A stretch of DNA of 32,134 nt from Chara braunii (Eukaryota; Streptophyta; Charophyceae; Charales; Characeae), in NCBI GenBank assembly GCA_003427395.1, contig BFEA01000207.1, positions 258,909 through 291,042 on the forward strand, given 5' to 3'. Positions within the stretch are counted from its first letter, which is position 1; every line of letters begins with the position of its first letter. Under the pieces are notes generated by a model. That model ran no database searches, was not told the origin of the DNA, and saw only the letters and a list, made by a program, of their open reading frames with translations. This document shows positions 1 to 9,960 of the stretch, piece after piece. The translations under genes and the position numbers were made by a program.

Positions 1-226
1 ACCGTTTCTTTTCTTTTTAGTAAGGGCTAGTAGTAGGGCATTGGGGCTAAGGAATTAACCCCCATTGCGGTCCGAGTTGCAACGAACTGCATGGGGGAGA
101 AAAAACACATGTTCTAGGTGCATCTGGGGCCAATATTGAGCCCGGATGCACTAGGAAATTTAACGCTTCATTTTCTTTTAACATGGGGCAAGTTGTGGGG
201 TTGTAGGTGTAGAAAACAACCATGAC

Positions 227-252
227 TGCAGTCCGAGAAATTACGGACTGCA
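227..252. repeat. Hairpin of the GCAGTCCG family
   Basis: TGCAGTCCG (227-235) pairs perfectly with CGGACTGCA (244-252) around an 8-base loop. The same word forms hairpins at 758-777, 1507-1539 and 1652-1694, and a degenerate copy lies at 61-96. Confidence 0.75.
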
Positions 253-630
253 TGGGGATGCCAAGGCTAAGAAGGAATGGGCTACGGCAAACCCGGAAGG
301 CTAGAAAGGAGCAATTTCGGCATGGGGCAAATAAAGACGGTCAACGACAACTGTGAGATGAGATCTCACGGCCTAGAAAAATCGGCACACATGTAGAAAT
401 GATGGGACTACCAAAGGCAAGGGGCCCAAAAAAAATAAAAGTGGGACGCCGTCCGGAATGTTGTCGGGGACCAAACGGGTCCAAATAATAAAAATCGGAA
501 AACAGGACATGCGCCCGCGGGACCGCCGACGGAATAGGGAAATGGAGCTAGCATGAAGAAAAATGGCAGGGACTTGGGATGTCAAGGGAACCATGAGCGA
601 ACAGAGGGAATATTTGTGCAAACAAACTAC

Positions 631-657
631 ACCGTCAAGATCAAGGATCTAGACGGT
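631..657. repeat. Hairpin, 12-bp stem with one mismatch
   Basis: ACCGTCAAGATC (631-642) pairs with GATCTAGACGGT (646-657), 11 of 12 positions, around a 3-base loop. It shares the GATCT/AGATC core with hairpins at 353-369, 1083-1097 and 1318-1338. Confidence 0.7.
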
Positions 658-757
658 GGAAAATATTAGCACCACTAATGCAAACACTAGTGGGACCAAG
701 TGGGGGAGCAATGGGAGAAAGAAAAGTAAAATAAGGTTGTTGAGAAGGCTACCCAGC

Positions 758-777
758 AGTCCGGGATATCTCGGACT
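758..777. repeat. 20-bp near-palindrome, AGTCCG family
   Basis: AGTCCG (758-763) and CGGACT (772-777) enclose a GATATC core with a single mismatch, giving an almost loopless palindrome. It is a member of the AGTCCG hairpin group in this segment. Confidence 0.7.
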
Positions 778-1082
778 AGCTAGGCATAAGAAAATAGAAC
801 CTTGAAAGACTCAACATGAGAAAAAGGCTGCCCTTAGAAAATCGGAGCAAAAGGGGCTAAAAAATTGGCAAACGGGAGCAAAATGGAGCCCCCTAGGAGC
901 ATGGGGGTGCCAATGTTGGAATCCGAGATATAACGGTCAAGTAACAGCCATGAACCTGACCTTGAATGGGACCCTAGGGCCTAGAAAGAGGGTGCACATC
1001 AGTTTGACACTTGTCACAACAGAAATAAAAATGAGGGAAAATGCAAAAACGAAGTGACCGTTTTTTTTTTAGCCCATGGATC

Positions 1083-1097
1083 TGAGATCAGATCTCA
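1083..1097. repeat. Short hairpin with GATCT core
   Basis: TGAGAT (1083-1088) pairs with ATCTCA (1092-1097) around a 3-base loop. A similar structure is at 353-369 (GTGAGAT / ATCTCAC). Confidence 0.5.
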
Positions 1098-1110
1098 TGG
1101 TAGAGAGAAA

Positions 1111-1146
1111 CTAGCCGTTTTTTGTGGGCCAGCTCAAAACGGCTAG
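1111..1146. repeat. Perfect 11-bp stem hairpin
   Basis: CTAGCCGTTTT (1111-1121) and AAAACGGCTAG (1136-1146) are exact reverse complements separated by 14 bases. No T-run follows the stem, so it does not look like a factor-independent terminator. Its function is unknown. Confidence 0.75.
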
Positions 1147-1206
1147 CTCCGGAATGAGGTGGCAGCCCAAAATGGAAAGAAGCAAAAGAGGGAAAATGAC
1201 AAAACA

Positions 1207-1239
1207 GTGCATTTGGCCCAAAAAGACAGCCAGATGCAC
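1207..1239. repeat. Hairpin, 11-bp stem with one mismatch
   Basis: GTGCATTTGGC (1207-1217) pairs with GCCAGATGCAC (1229-1239) at 10 of 11 positions around an 11-base loop. Confidence 0.7.
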
Positions 1240-1317
1240 CAAAAGTTGAAAAACTGGACTTAGGGGCTCAAAATTGACGCAAGGGCTACTAGGGGGTAGC
1301 TCGGATTATTGTTGCCG

Positions 1318-1338
1318 TTGGATCTCAGCCAGATCCAA
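1318..1338. repeat. Perfect 8-bp stem hairpin
   Basis: TTGGATCT (1318-1325) and AGATCCAA (1331-1338) are exact reverse complements around a 5-base loop. Confidence 0.65.
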
Positions 1339-1435
1339 GGCTGGGAATGTGCCACCACATGGAAAAATGCTCCGGCCTACTCAAAAGAGGCCGAAACTTG
1401 AAAAAATCGAGAAAAAGGCCCACAAGACCTAAAAA

Positions 1436-1466
1436 TGCCCCTTGGGCACTAGGACCCAAGGGGGCA
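1436..1466. repeat. Hairpin, 11-bp stem with one bulge
   Basis: TGCCCCTTGGG (1436-1446) pairs with CCCAAGGGGGCA (1455-1466) with one unpaired base and an 8-base loop. Confidence 0.65.
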
Positions 1467-1506
1467 GCATTTGTGAGGCAAAAAGGAGGCCGGAGTAGGC
1501 CAAGAG

Positions 1507-1539
1507 GCAGTCCGAGTTGGTACCAACCACTCGGACTGC
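1507..1539. repeat. Long hairpin of the GCAGTCCGAG family
   Basis: GCAGTCCGAG (1507-1516) is the exact reverse complement of CTCGGACTGC (1530-1539). Inside it TGG/CCA pairs continue the stem past one bulged T, giving 13 paired positions around a 6-base loop. This is the most complete member of the family. Confidence 0.8.
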
Positions 1540-1651
1540 ATGCACTTGGCCAAAATAAGGTCAGGTACCTCTAGGAGGGCCTAGTAAGGGAATTTTGCCT
1601 TGGGGGTACCTCGGTTCACTTCAAGGCTCATAGGGAGGCTCATGGGTTGGC

Positions 1652-1694
1652 CGGACTGCTGGTTTCAGCCTACATAAGCTGAGGATGCAGTCCG
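1652..1694. repeat. Two-tier hairpin of the GCAGTCCG family, inverted order
   Basis: CGGACTGC (1652-1659) pairs with GCAGTCCG (1687-1694). An inner stem TCAGC (1665-1669) with GCTGA (1678-1682) is nested inside. The arms are in the opposite order to those at 227-252 and 1507-1539. Confidence 0.7.
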
Positions 1695-2105
1695 CTACTC
1701 TCACATTTGCATGAGGAGTGCCCATGCTGCCCAAGTGAGCTCACACGAGCACCTTTGCACTTGGAGTGAGGAGGGAGGAGCCCATGTTAGTAGGAGAGCT
1801 TAGATAAGACTATGAGGTAGTGGCGAGGACTTTAGAGGATAGTGCTGGTGGGAGGGACACTTGGGAGGTGATCCGCCATATCCCTCCTGGGCGTAGGAGA
1901 GAAGGAGAGGCTAGAGGAGCCCCCATTAGGCTTCCTAGAGGGGAGGACTCCATAGCCATAGCTGGGGGAGCTTGCCATAGCCTGAGAGAGAGCAAGGAAG
2001 GAGGAGAGAAGGGCTTGGAGAAGAAGGAAGTCATAGCCAAGAGGGCATTGTACAAGGAGTAATCTTCGTCAAGAGGACACCAACATCAAGGAATCAATAA
2101 GTTAA

Positions 2106-2400
2106 GAAGAAGGAAGAGACTTCTTCACCTTCATCTTTTTACTCTTCTCCTTCCTCCTCTTCTTCTTTTTCTTATTTTTTTTCTTCTTCTTCTTCTTCTT
2201 CTTCTTCCTCTCCTCCTTCTTCTTCCTCTTCTCCATCCTCACTCCTTCCTTCTTCCTTCTCTTCTCTCCCCCTTCATCTCCTCCCTCCCCCTCTTCACTT
2301 CCATTCTCTTTGTCTTTTTCCTCTTCTTCTTCATCTCCATCTCCCTCATCTCTCTCCCCTTCTCCCCCCATCTTCTCTTACTTCACCTTCTCTCTTCCAT
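2106..2400. repeat. Polypyrimidine (TCTTCC-rich) tract
   Basis: Almost pure C/T on the plus strand, dominated by TTC and TCC. The minus strand shows an open frame of Lys and Glu runs, which I read as a by-product of composition and not a gene. The tract sits immediately before the satellite block, with a similar CT tract on its far side at 6735-6870. Confidence 0.9.
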
Positions 2401-2428
2401 GGGTTACTCAAACTCTCATCTTTCACTT

Positions 2429-3235
2429 ATACACTAGAGGGTAGTACTCCGATTCTTTTCTAGATGCTTCTTGATACATTCTTGGTGTTTGGGGAGCTTC
2501 AAACTTGTGATATTCACACTCACACTAGTAGGTAGTATAGTGCTTCACCCATGAGTGATCCGTGATGCAATCTGGGTAATTTGGGTTCTCCAAACTTGTG
2601 ATTTTCACACTCACACTAGTAGGTAGTACAGCGCTTCACCCATGGATGCTTCTTGATGCAATCTTGGTGATTTGGGCTCTCNTTCACACTCACACTAGTA
2701 GGTAGTACAGCGCTTCACCCATGGATGCTTCTTGATGCAATCTTGGTGATTTGGGCTCTCCAAACTTGTGATTTTCATACTCACACTAGTAGGTAGTGTA
2801 GCGCTTCACCCATGAGTGATCCGTGATGCAATCCTTGTGATTTGGGCTCTTCGAACTTATGATTTTCACACTTACACTAGTAGGTAGTATAGCGTTTCAC
2901 CCATGGATGCTTCTTGATGCAATCTTGGTGATATGGGCTCTCCAAACTTGTAGTTTTCACACTCACACTAGTAGGTATTATAGCGCTTCACCCATGGATG
3001 CTTCTTGATGCAATCTTGGTGATTTTGGCTCTCCAAACTTGTGATTTTTACACTCACACTAGTAGGAAGTACAGCTTTTCACCCCTGGATGCTTCTTGAT
3101 ACAATCTTGGTGATTTTGGCACTTCAAAACTGTGTTTTTCACTCGCATACTAGAAGGTAGTACAGCGCTACATTCATGGATGACTCTTGGTTCAACCTTG
3201 GTGATCTGGCTCACTTAGACTCTTGTTTTAACTCA
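2429..3235. repeat. Satellite section A, 91-bp tandem repeat
   Basis: The landmark CACACTAGTAGG recurs at about 2521, 2612, 2691, 2782, 2873, 2964 and 3055, with a diverged copy near 3146. Spacing is exactly 91 bases except across the N at 2682. Each unit also carries GCTTCACCCATGGATGC and a CAATCTTGGTGAT-like segment. About eight to nine units are present, lightly diverged, the most altered ones at the right edge next to section B. No coding capacity is evident. Confidence 0.93.
2604..2760. other. Probable unmerged contig overlap in the satellite
   Basis: The 78 bases before the single N at 2682 (2604-2681) are identical to the 78 bases after it (2683-2760). The distance between landmarks across the N drops to 79 from the regular 91. 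The simplest reading is that two contig ends overlapping by 78 bases were joined with one N, so one copy here is probably artificial. Confidence 0.75.
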
Positions 3236-3240
3236 CATGA

Positions 3241-5010
3241 TAGCATGAAATGTTCCTGATGATCTTCCCTTCATGTGCATGTGTTTTTTCATTAGTCTAG
3301 CCACTCATTGTCATATTCATACTTAATGTGATGTTCCAGATGATCTTCCCTTCATGTGCATGTGTTTTTCATTAGTCTAGCCACTCATTGTCATGTTCAT
3401 ATTTGGTGTGATGTTCCGGTTGATCTTCCCTTTATATACATGTGTTTTTTATTATTCTAACCACTCATTGTAATGTTCATACTTAATGTGATGTTCCGGA
3501 TAATCTTCCCGTCATGTACATATATTTTTCATTAGTCTAACCACTCATTCTCATATTCATACCTAATGTGATGTTCCGGATGATTTTCCCTTCATGTGTA
3601 CGTATTTTTCATTAGTCTAGCCACTCATTGTCATGTTCAGACTTAGTGTGATGTTCCAGGTGATCTTCCCTTCATGTGCATGTACTTTCCTTAAGTCTTA
3701 GCCGCTCATTGTCATGTTCATACTTAATGTGATGTTCCGGTTGATCTTCCCTTCATGTGCATGTGCTTTTCATTAGTCTAGTCACTCATTGTTATGTTCA
3801 TACTTGGTGTGGTGTTCCGGTTGATCTTCCCTTCATNCCTTCATGTGCATGTGCTTTTCATTAGTCTAGTCACTCATTGTTATGTTCATACTTGGTGTGG
3901 TGTTCCGGTTGATCTTCCCTTCATGTGCATGGACTTTTTCATTAGTCTAGTCACTCATTGTCATGTTTATACGTAATGTGATGTTCTGGATGATCTTCCC
4001 TTCATGTACATATGCTTTTTTATTAGTCTAGCCACTCATTGTCATGTTCGTACTTAATGTGATGTTTCGGATGATCTTCCCTTCATATGCATGTGTTTTT
4101 CATTAATCTAGCCACTCATTATCATATTCATACTAAATGTGATATTCCGGATGATCTTCCCTTCATGTGCATGTGCTTTTTATTAGTCTAGTCACTCATT
4201 GTCATGTTCATACTTGGTGCGATGTTTCGGTTGACCTTCCCTTCATGTGCATGTGCTTTTCATTAGTCTAGCCACTCATTGTCATATTCATACTTGGTGT
4301 GATGTTCCGGTTGATCTTCCTTTCATGTGCATGTGCTTTTTCATTAGTCTAGCCACTCATTATCATGTTCATACATAGTGTGATGATCCGGATAATCTTA
4401 CCTTCATGTGCATGTGTTTTTCATTAGTCCTGCCACTCATTGTCATGTTCATACTTGGTGTGATGTTCCGATTGACTTCCCTTCATGTGCATGTGTTTTT
4501 CATTACTCTAGCCACTCAATGTCATGTTCATACTTAGTGTGATGTTCCGAATGATTTTTCCTTCATGTGTATGTACTTTCCTTCAGTCCTAGCCACTCAT
4601 TGTCATGTTCATACTTAATGTGATGTTCGGGTTGATCTTCCCTTCATGTGCATGTGTTTTTCATGAGTCTAGCCACTCATTGTCATGTTCATACTTAGTG
4701 TGATGATCCGGATGATCTTCCCTTCATGTGCAAGTGTTTTCCATAAGTTCTAGTCACTCATTGTCATGTTCATACTTAGTGTGATGTTCCGGATGATCTT
4801 CCCTTCATGTGCATGTACTTTCCTTTAGTCCTAGTCACTGATTGTCATGTTCATACTTAATGAGATGTTCCGGTTGATCTTCCCTTCATGTGCATGTGCT
4901 TTTCATTAGTCTACCCACTTATTGTCATGTTCATACTTGGTGTGATGTTCCGATTGATCTTCCCTTCATGTGCATGTGTCTTCCATTAGTCTAGCCTCTA
5001 ATTGTCAAGT
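3241..5010. repeat. Satellite section B, 80-bp tandem repeat
   Basis: CCACTCATTG recurs at 3301, 3381, 3461 and 3541 and onward at 80-base steps. Units contain GATCTTCCCTTCATGTGCAT, TTTTCATTAGTCTAG and GTCATGTTCATACTTAATG. About 22 units lie in one orientation with scattered substitutions and 1-2 base indels. Short open frames inside it follow the repeat and are not genes. Confidence 0.93.
3750..3924. other. Second probable unmerged contig overlap
   Basis: The 87 bases at 3750-3836 are repeated exactly at 3838-3924, on either side of the single N at 3837. Neighbouring genuine units differ from each other at several positions, so an exact copy abutting an N points to assembly. Confidence 0.75.
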
Positions 5011-6660
5011 TTATGTTTGGTGTGGTGTTCCGGATCTTTTACTTAGTTAGTCTCTTCCCCTTGTGCATGTGCTTTCCACTGGTCTAGTCTCTCATTGTCA
5101 AGTTTATGTTCTGGATCTTTACTTAATCGGTCTCTTCTCTTTGTGCATGTGCGTTCCATTAGTCTAGCTTGTCCTTGTCAAGTTCATGTTCCAGATCTTT
5201 ACTTAATTGGTCTCTTCTCTTAGTGCATGTGCTTCCACCAGTCTCGCTTCTCTTTGTCAAGTTCGTGTGCCGGATCTTTGCTTAGTTGATCTCTTCTCTT
5301 TGTGCAGGTGCTTCCACTAGTCTAGCCTCTCATTGTCAAGTTTATGTTTGATGAAGTGTACCGGATCCTCACTTAGTTGATCTCTACTCTTTGTGCATGT
5401 GCTTTCCACTAGTGTAGTCTCTCATTTTCAAGTTCATGTTTGAGGTGATGTTCGGATCCTCACTTAGTTGATCTCTACTCTTTATGCATCAACTTTCCAT
5501 TTGTCTAGTCTCTCATTGTCAAGTTCATGTTCCGGATTTCTACTTAATCGGTCTCTTCTCTTTGCGCATGTGCCTTCCATTAGTCTAGCCTCTCCTTGTC
5601 AAGTTCATGTTTCGGATCTTTACTTAATTGGTCTCTTCTCTTTGTGCATGTGTTTCCATTAGTCTAGCCTCTCTTTGTCAAGTTCGTGTGCCAGATCTTT
5701 GCTTAGTTGATCTCTTCTCTTTGTGCATGTACCTTCCATTAGTCTAGCGTCTAATTGTCAAGTTTATGTTTGGTGTGGTGTTCCGGATTTTTACTTAGTT
5801 AGTCACTTCTCATTGTGCATGTGTTTTCCACTAGTCTAGTCTCTCATTGTCAAGTTTATATTCCGGATATTTACTTAATCGGTCTCTTCTCTTTGTGCAT
5901 GTATTTTCCATTAGTCTAGTCTCTCCTTGTCAAGTTCATGTTCCGTATCTTTACTTAATTCGTCTCTTCTCTTTGTGCATGTGCTTCTACTGGTCTAGGC
6001 TCTCTTTGTCAAGTTCGTGTGCCGGATCTTTGCTTAATTGATCTCTTCTCTTTGTGGATGTGCTTCCACTAGTCTAGCCTCTCATTGTCAAGTTTATGTT
6101 TGATGTGGTGTACCGGATCCTCACTTAGTTGATCACTACTCTTTGTGCATGTGCTTTGCACTAGTGCAGTCCCTCATTGTCAAGTTCATGTTTGAGGTGA
6201 TGTCCCGGATCCTCGCTTAGTTGATCTCTTCTCCTTGTGCGTGTGCCTTCCATTAGTCTAGTCTCTCATTGTCAAGTTTATAATTGATGTGGTGTTCCAG
6301 ATCTTTGCTTAGTTAGTCTCTTCTCCTTGTGCATGTACTTTCCACTAGTCTAGTCTCTCATTGTCGAGTTTATGTTTGATGTGAAAATTCCGGATCTTTA
6401 CTTTGTTGATCTCTTCTCTTTGTGCATGTACTTTCCACTAGTCTAATCTTTCATTGTCAAGTTCATGTTCCGGATCTTTACTTAATTGGTCTCTTGTTTT
6501 TGTGCATGTGTTTTCCACTAGTCTAGTCTTTCATTGTTAAGTGCATGTTTGATATGATGTTCCGGATCTTGTTTAGATAATCTTCTTCTCTATGAGCGTG
6601 TGTTTTCCATTGATCTAGCTTCTCATTGTCATGATCGTGTATAATATTCCAAGATATACT
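5010..6660. repeat. Satellite section C, 79-94-bp units related to section B
   Basis: CTCATTGTCAAGTT recurs along with GTTCCGGATCTT, TCTCTTCTCTTTGTGCATGT and CCACTAGTCTAG. Unit length alternates between 79-80 bases and about 92-94 bases. The longer units include an extra TTTGATGTGGTG-like segment after the TCAAGTTTATG word. The order of words (CTCATTGTCA, TTCCGGAT, GTGCATGTG, TTAGTCTAG) is the same as in section B, so the two share ancestry. About 19-20 units. Confidence 0.9.
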
Positions 6661-6734
6661 TAGTCAAATTTTTCTATGGAACGAGTGATCGACGTTTGAT
6701 TGCTGCTCTGAGGAGCTGATTTGCTTAGAAACCC

Positions 6735-6870
6735 TTCCTCTCTCTCTCTCTCTTCCTCTCTCTTTCCCCATCTCCTCTCTCTCTTTCCTTCTACCTCTCC
6801 CCATTTTTCCTCTCTCCTTTTCTAGTCCTCTCTTTTCCCTCCCCCTTTATTGCTTTGCCTTCTCTCCCCA
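6735..6870. repeat. CT-rich low-complexity tract
   Basis: Runs of TC and CCTCTC on the plus strand follow the satellite after about 70 bases of unique sequence (6661-6734). It mirrors the polypyrimidine tract at 2106-2400. Confidence 0.85.
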
Positions 6871-7935
6871 TCTCTATCATCTCCTCACTTAGCACATAAC
6901 TAACCCTCTCCCCTCACTTGTTACAATGCCAGAGTGCGAACAGTAAAGGGAGACCAGACCTCACTTGGTGGAGAGAGAGGGCAAGGGATGGATAGCATGT
7001 CCCTTGTGCCACCAAGAAGGCAAAGGAAAAAAAGACATTGGAAAAGTAAGAAAATGCGGAATCCAAGGAAGAGTGTAAGTGAGAGCAAGGTCAGTTTGAC
7101 TCAACCATTTCCCCAACTGCATGACTATGAGAAGAGAATGGGCTGATTGACCAACAAGAGGGAACAAAGAGCAACCAAAGAATTTGAAAAGATAGGCATG
7201 TGGGAAGGGTTATGTTTTGACCCCCAAAGGGGGGATTGTGCAGGTAAGTGGTGGCTAGAAATGCCTTGAGCGGGATAAGGGCAAGAGAAACCGGACACCA
7301 ATAAGGAAAGGAAAGAGGGACAAAGGGGCTATGGACACTTGACATAGAGCGAACCCTTGAAAATGATTTTTTCGCTTGAAGACTTGGAGTGTAAATGAGA
7401 GTGCAATTGTACCAAGGAAAATGTGATGTTGCGTGTGCATGCATATGAGGACCCCGAAAAGACTAAGGGGCCTACTTCAATACGGAAGGAAGCAAATTGT
7501 GAGACCCAATGGATGCATAGGGGCGAGGGAGAGGACGATTCCGCCGCACCCGGATGACGCCATATAGCCACAATGCTTAGGGAAATGGTGCGTGGCCTAA
7601 GGATGACGCTTAGCCTACGCACAAGAGAAGATAAACACTCAAAGAATCGTTGGACTGTCTGCGCATTGGAAGGAGCAATTGCATGAGAACACAACAAAGA
7701 ATAAAAAAAAATCATCGTTGCGGAACAACCAGCGAGACTACCACCCGGCGTGAGGGCTGAGCAACATCCCCAATGTCAAAGCTCAGTCACGCAATGGTCC
7801 ACCCCCATCCATCTCAAAGCATTAGGTGGGGGCGACCCTGGGACGAATGGCCCACGCCCTGAGTATGAGTGTGGGCGGGCCGAGCCAACTGGGACCTGCA
7901 GTGGGGTCGACTAAGGCTCGAAAGTCTACCGGGGT
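6871..7935. other. No recognised gene
   Basis: Purine-rich plus strand with overlapping short frames on both strands (for example 6934-7146 plus, 7091-7444 and 7329-7715 minus), none with recognisable motifs. Its position directly upstream of the chromovirus remnant suggests decayed retroelement sequence, but nothing confirms that. Confidence 0.5.
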
Positions 7936-8606
7936 TTGGCCCTACAACGTGCGAACCGATCGAGGATGGACCATCCATTCAAAGTCGATGATGATGTGCT
8001 TATCGACGCCCGCCACTTACAGCTCGAAGCGGGCACGCTTCGCAAGTTTCGGCGTCGATTCTTTGGCCCATGCTGCATCCTCCACGCCGTCGGTTTTTAT
8101 ACGGCATCTAGCCCGGTCAGCTTCCGTGTGAAGCTGTCCGACTACCTACGCCCCGTGTGCACGATGTCTACCACGTCTCGTTACTGCGTCCTTATCGCAG
8201 ACCGTCTGAGCGTTTCGTTGGACGACCATACGAGCGCTCTCCACCCATCATGGTGGACGGCCACGAGGAGTTTCTCGTTTCAGACATCATTGGTCGCCAA
8301 GTCACCGACGACAACCCTCCTCACGTCGAGTATCCCGTACGTTGGAAGGGTTACCCTGATGAGGAGGCTACCTGGGAGCCCATCGAGCACTTGCAGCACA
8401 CTCGCATGTTGGTGCGTGGTTATGATCGTGCTCATCGTGCTGGGTTCACTGCTCCTCCTCAGCCCACTGACCCTCCTCCTTCTCCCCCGACTGAGGAGAC
8501 CGATGAAGTCGAGCCTGCCCCTTCTTAGGCAGACCTTCAGCAGCAGTCGGATGCTTCTGAGCGTCCACAGCGCACTCGTCGTCGTCCTGCTCGATACGAC
8601 GATTGA
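7936..8606 (+). pseudogene. Chromovirus (Ty3/gypsy) pol 3' end: integrase C-terminus plus chromodomain, broken
   Basis: In Ty3/gypsy chromoviruses the pol polyprotein ends in integrase followed by a chromodomain, which helps direct integration to chromatin. Here frame 1 from about 7936 encodes HPFKVDDDVLIDARHLQLEA and then RRRFFGPCCILHAVG, which fits the GPY/F module of integrase. Near 8150-8157 the reading shifts to frame 3, which continues with VYHVSLLRPYRRPSERFVG. The chromodomain follows, with EFLVSDIIGRQ, VRWKGYPDEEATWEP and a closing helix (EHLQHTRMLVRG); the F, W and Y aromatic-cage positions are kept. A proline-rich tail is stopped by TAG at 8526-8528, yet the same frame reads on for 25 codons (basic end near QRTRRRPARYDD) to TGA at 8604-8606. 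One frameshift and one internal stop, with no protease, RT, RNase H or integrase catalytic core upstream, make this a dead fragment. The first open codon is TTG and not a true start. Confidence 0.9.
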
Positions 8607-9960
8607 CTCTGACTTACCTTCCCACGTCTTTGACTTCTCAGTACTCCATCCATTCTAGTTTTGCTACTTCAACTCGTTGATGTTGCAACTCTTCCTCGAC
8701 GACATTCTGGACTTCTCATCGTGGACGTCATCGGCAGCTTCACGGACTTCGTCACGATCAGCTCTGCCTACTTCAGACGTCATCACTCTCTTACCATTTT
8801 ACCCTGTACAGTACCCTGCTTGTGTCGCATGATGGTCTCCCTTTAGCCGAGTTCCTCTGAGTTGGGCTCTCCCTTGGTATACGCATAGGCATCGGGACCG
8901 TAGCGTTGCCCTGGCTTCCCATCTTACGGATCTAGCTCCGACTTCCCTCACTTTAGGAGTCATTTGCATGATTCCCTTACCCATCATCTTTCTACCCTTC
9001 GCCGGCCCTCACGCCCTAGTTAGGCAGCCCCGCATGCTTCATCTAGGTGCGCCCAGTATACCAGGCTCCCTTGTTCCCTTGCATGGTCGACCCTCCATAG
9101 CGGTCACCCCTTAGTCGAGCATTACCTGCCCTGATGGTCTATCTGTTAGGGTCATTGGTTCTGTTCGCTCCCAGTTCCCTACCCTCATTGAGCCTGATGA
9201 TATGTGTTTCCCCTGTCACTATATGTGGATGCCTTTAGGAGTTTTCGACCCCTAGGCTGCATTCGTCACCCTCAGAGGCCATCCCACCCTTTGGTTTGTG
9301 ACACACTCCTCCTGTGACATATGGTTGACTTGTTGTTGCTTGTTGCTCTCAGACTGAGGCTACTGCCTCTGACATTTATAGGATTTAGTTGTTCTGCTTT
9401 TGCTGTTCTTAGGACTTATACACTAGTCAGTTGTTCCCAGACTGAGGCTACTGCCTCCAACATTCTAGGATTTAGTTGTCACTACTTTCTGCTTTTCTAG
9501 GACATGTATGCTAGTTAGTTGCTTCTGCTTTCCTAGGACATGTATGCTAGTTAGTTGCTTTTGCTTTCACTTAGGCTGTTAGCTGTGACATTGCTGTTTT
9601 GTGACATTTTCTATCGTAGGTTGCATCGCATGGACTCATCATGGAGCTTGCTCCGCATCATGGACTACTCAGGTTTTCTTTTCTTTGGTAGAGTTCCGCT
9701 TCTTGGCGGAAGCGTGTTTGCATCTAGGCGATCAATCACAGGATTATTCTACACTGGCACATTTTGGAGTACGTGCGTTGGAGTCTTGCGTGGGGAGCTG
9801 CGCTGTGCATCTTGCTCCCCCCTTCTTCCTCCATCTCCATCTTTGTCACCAGCGGAGCACCACACGTGGTGGGTCCGCTACACCGAGACGACGAACGCTC
9901 TTCTTCAGCAGCTTCAGTGATGGTGGGCTCTCCTATCTAATCTAATCTAATCTAGTTGAT
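8607..9960. other. Pyrimidine-rich stretch downstream of pol, possible 3' UTR/LTR remnant
   Basis: No gene recognised. CTTC- and TGCC-rich plus strand; open frames at 9555-9945 lack motifs. In intact elements a purine-rich priming tract and the 3' LTR would follow pol. I saw no clear purine tract or LTR boundary, so the LTR reading is only positional. A small (TCTAA)n run lies at 9938-9957. Confidence 0.4.
9340..9570. repeat. Nested tandem repeats, about 88 and 36 bp
   Basis: CAGACTGAGGCTACTGCCTC, TAGGATTTAGTTGT and a TCTGCTTTT segment occur twice in the same order, about 90 bases apart (units about 9340-9428 and 9429-9518). The last third of the unit (GCTTT.CTAGGACATGTATGC) is repeated once more as a 36-base block to 9554. 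Short tandem repeats of this kind are common in LTRs and 3' UTRs of plant retroelements. Confidence 0.75.

Larger units (their letters stand above)
1..1800. other. Non-coding, hairpin-rich segment
   Basis: No convincing coding region is present. Short open frames exist, for example 1347-1574 and 1820-2062 on the plus strand, but they resemble no family I recognise. The striking feature is a series of perfect or near-perfect hairpins with 6-13 bp stems and short loops, about one every 150-200 bases; nine are listed separately. The words CATGGGG and GGGGCTA recur as well. The segment leads into the polypyrimidine tract and satellite block. It could be the decayed untranslated or LTR part of a retroelement, but no LTR pair or primer-binding site was found. 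Confidence 0.6.

Noticed and set aside
2102-2371. Minus-strand Lys/Glu-rich frame of 89 residues
   Set aside because: It lies wholly in a polypyrimidine tract and has no non-repetitive part.
1-6660. CRISPR-like array in the regularly repeated region
   Set aside because: The whole 80-91-base unit repeats, with no constant-repeat and variable-spacer pattern and no cas genes. This is satellite DNA.
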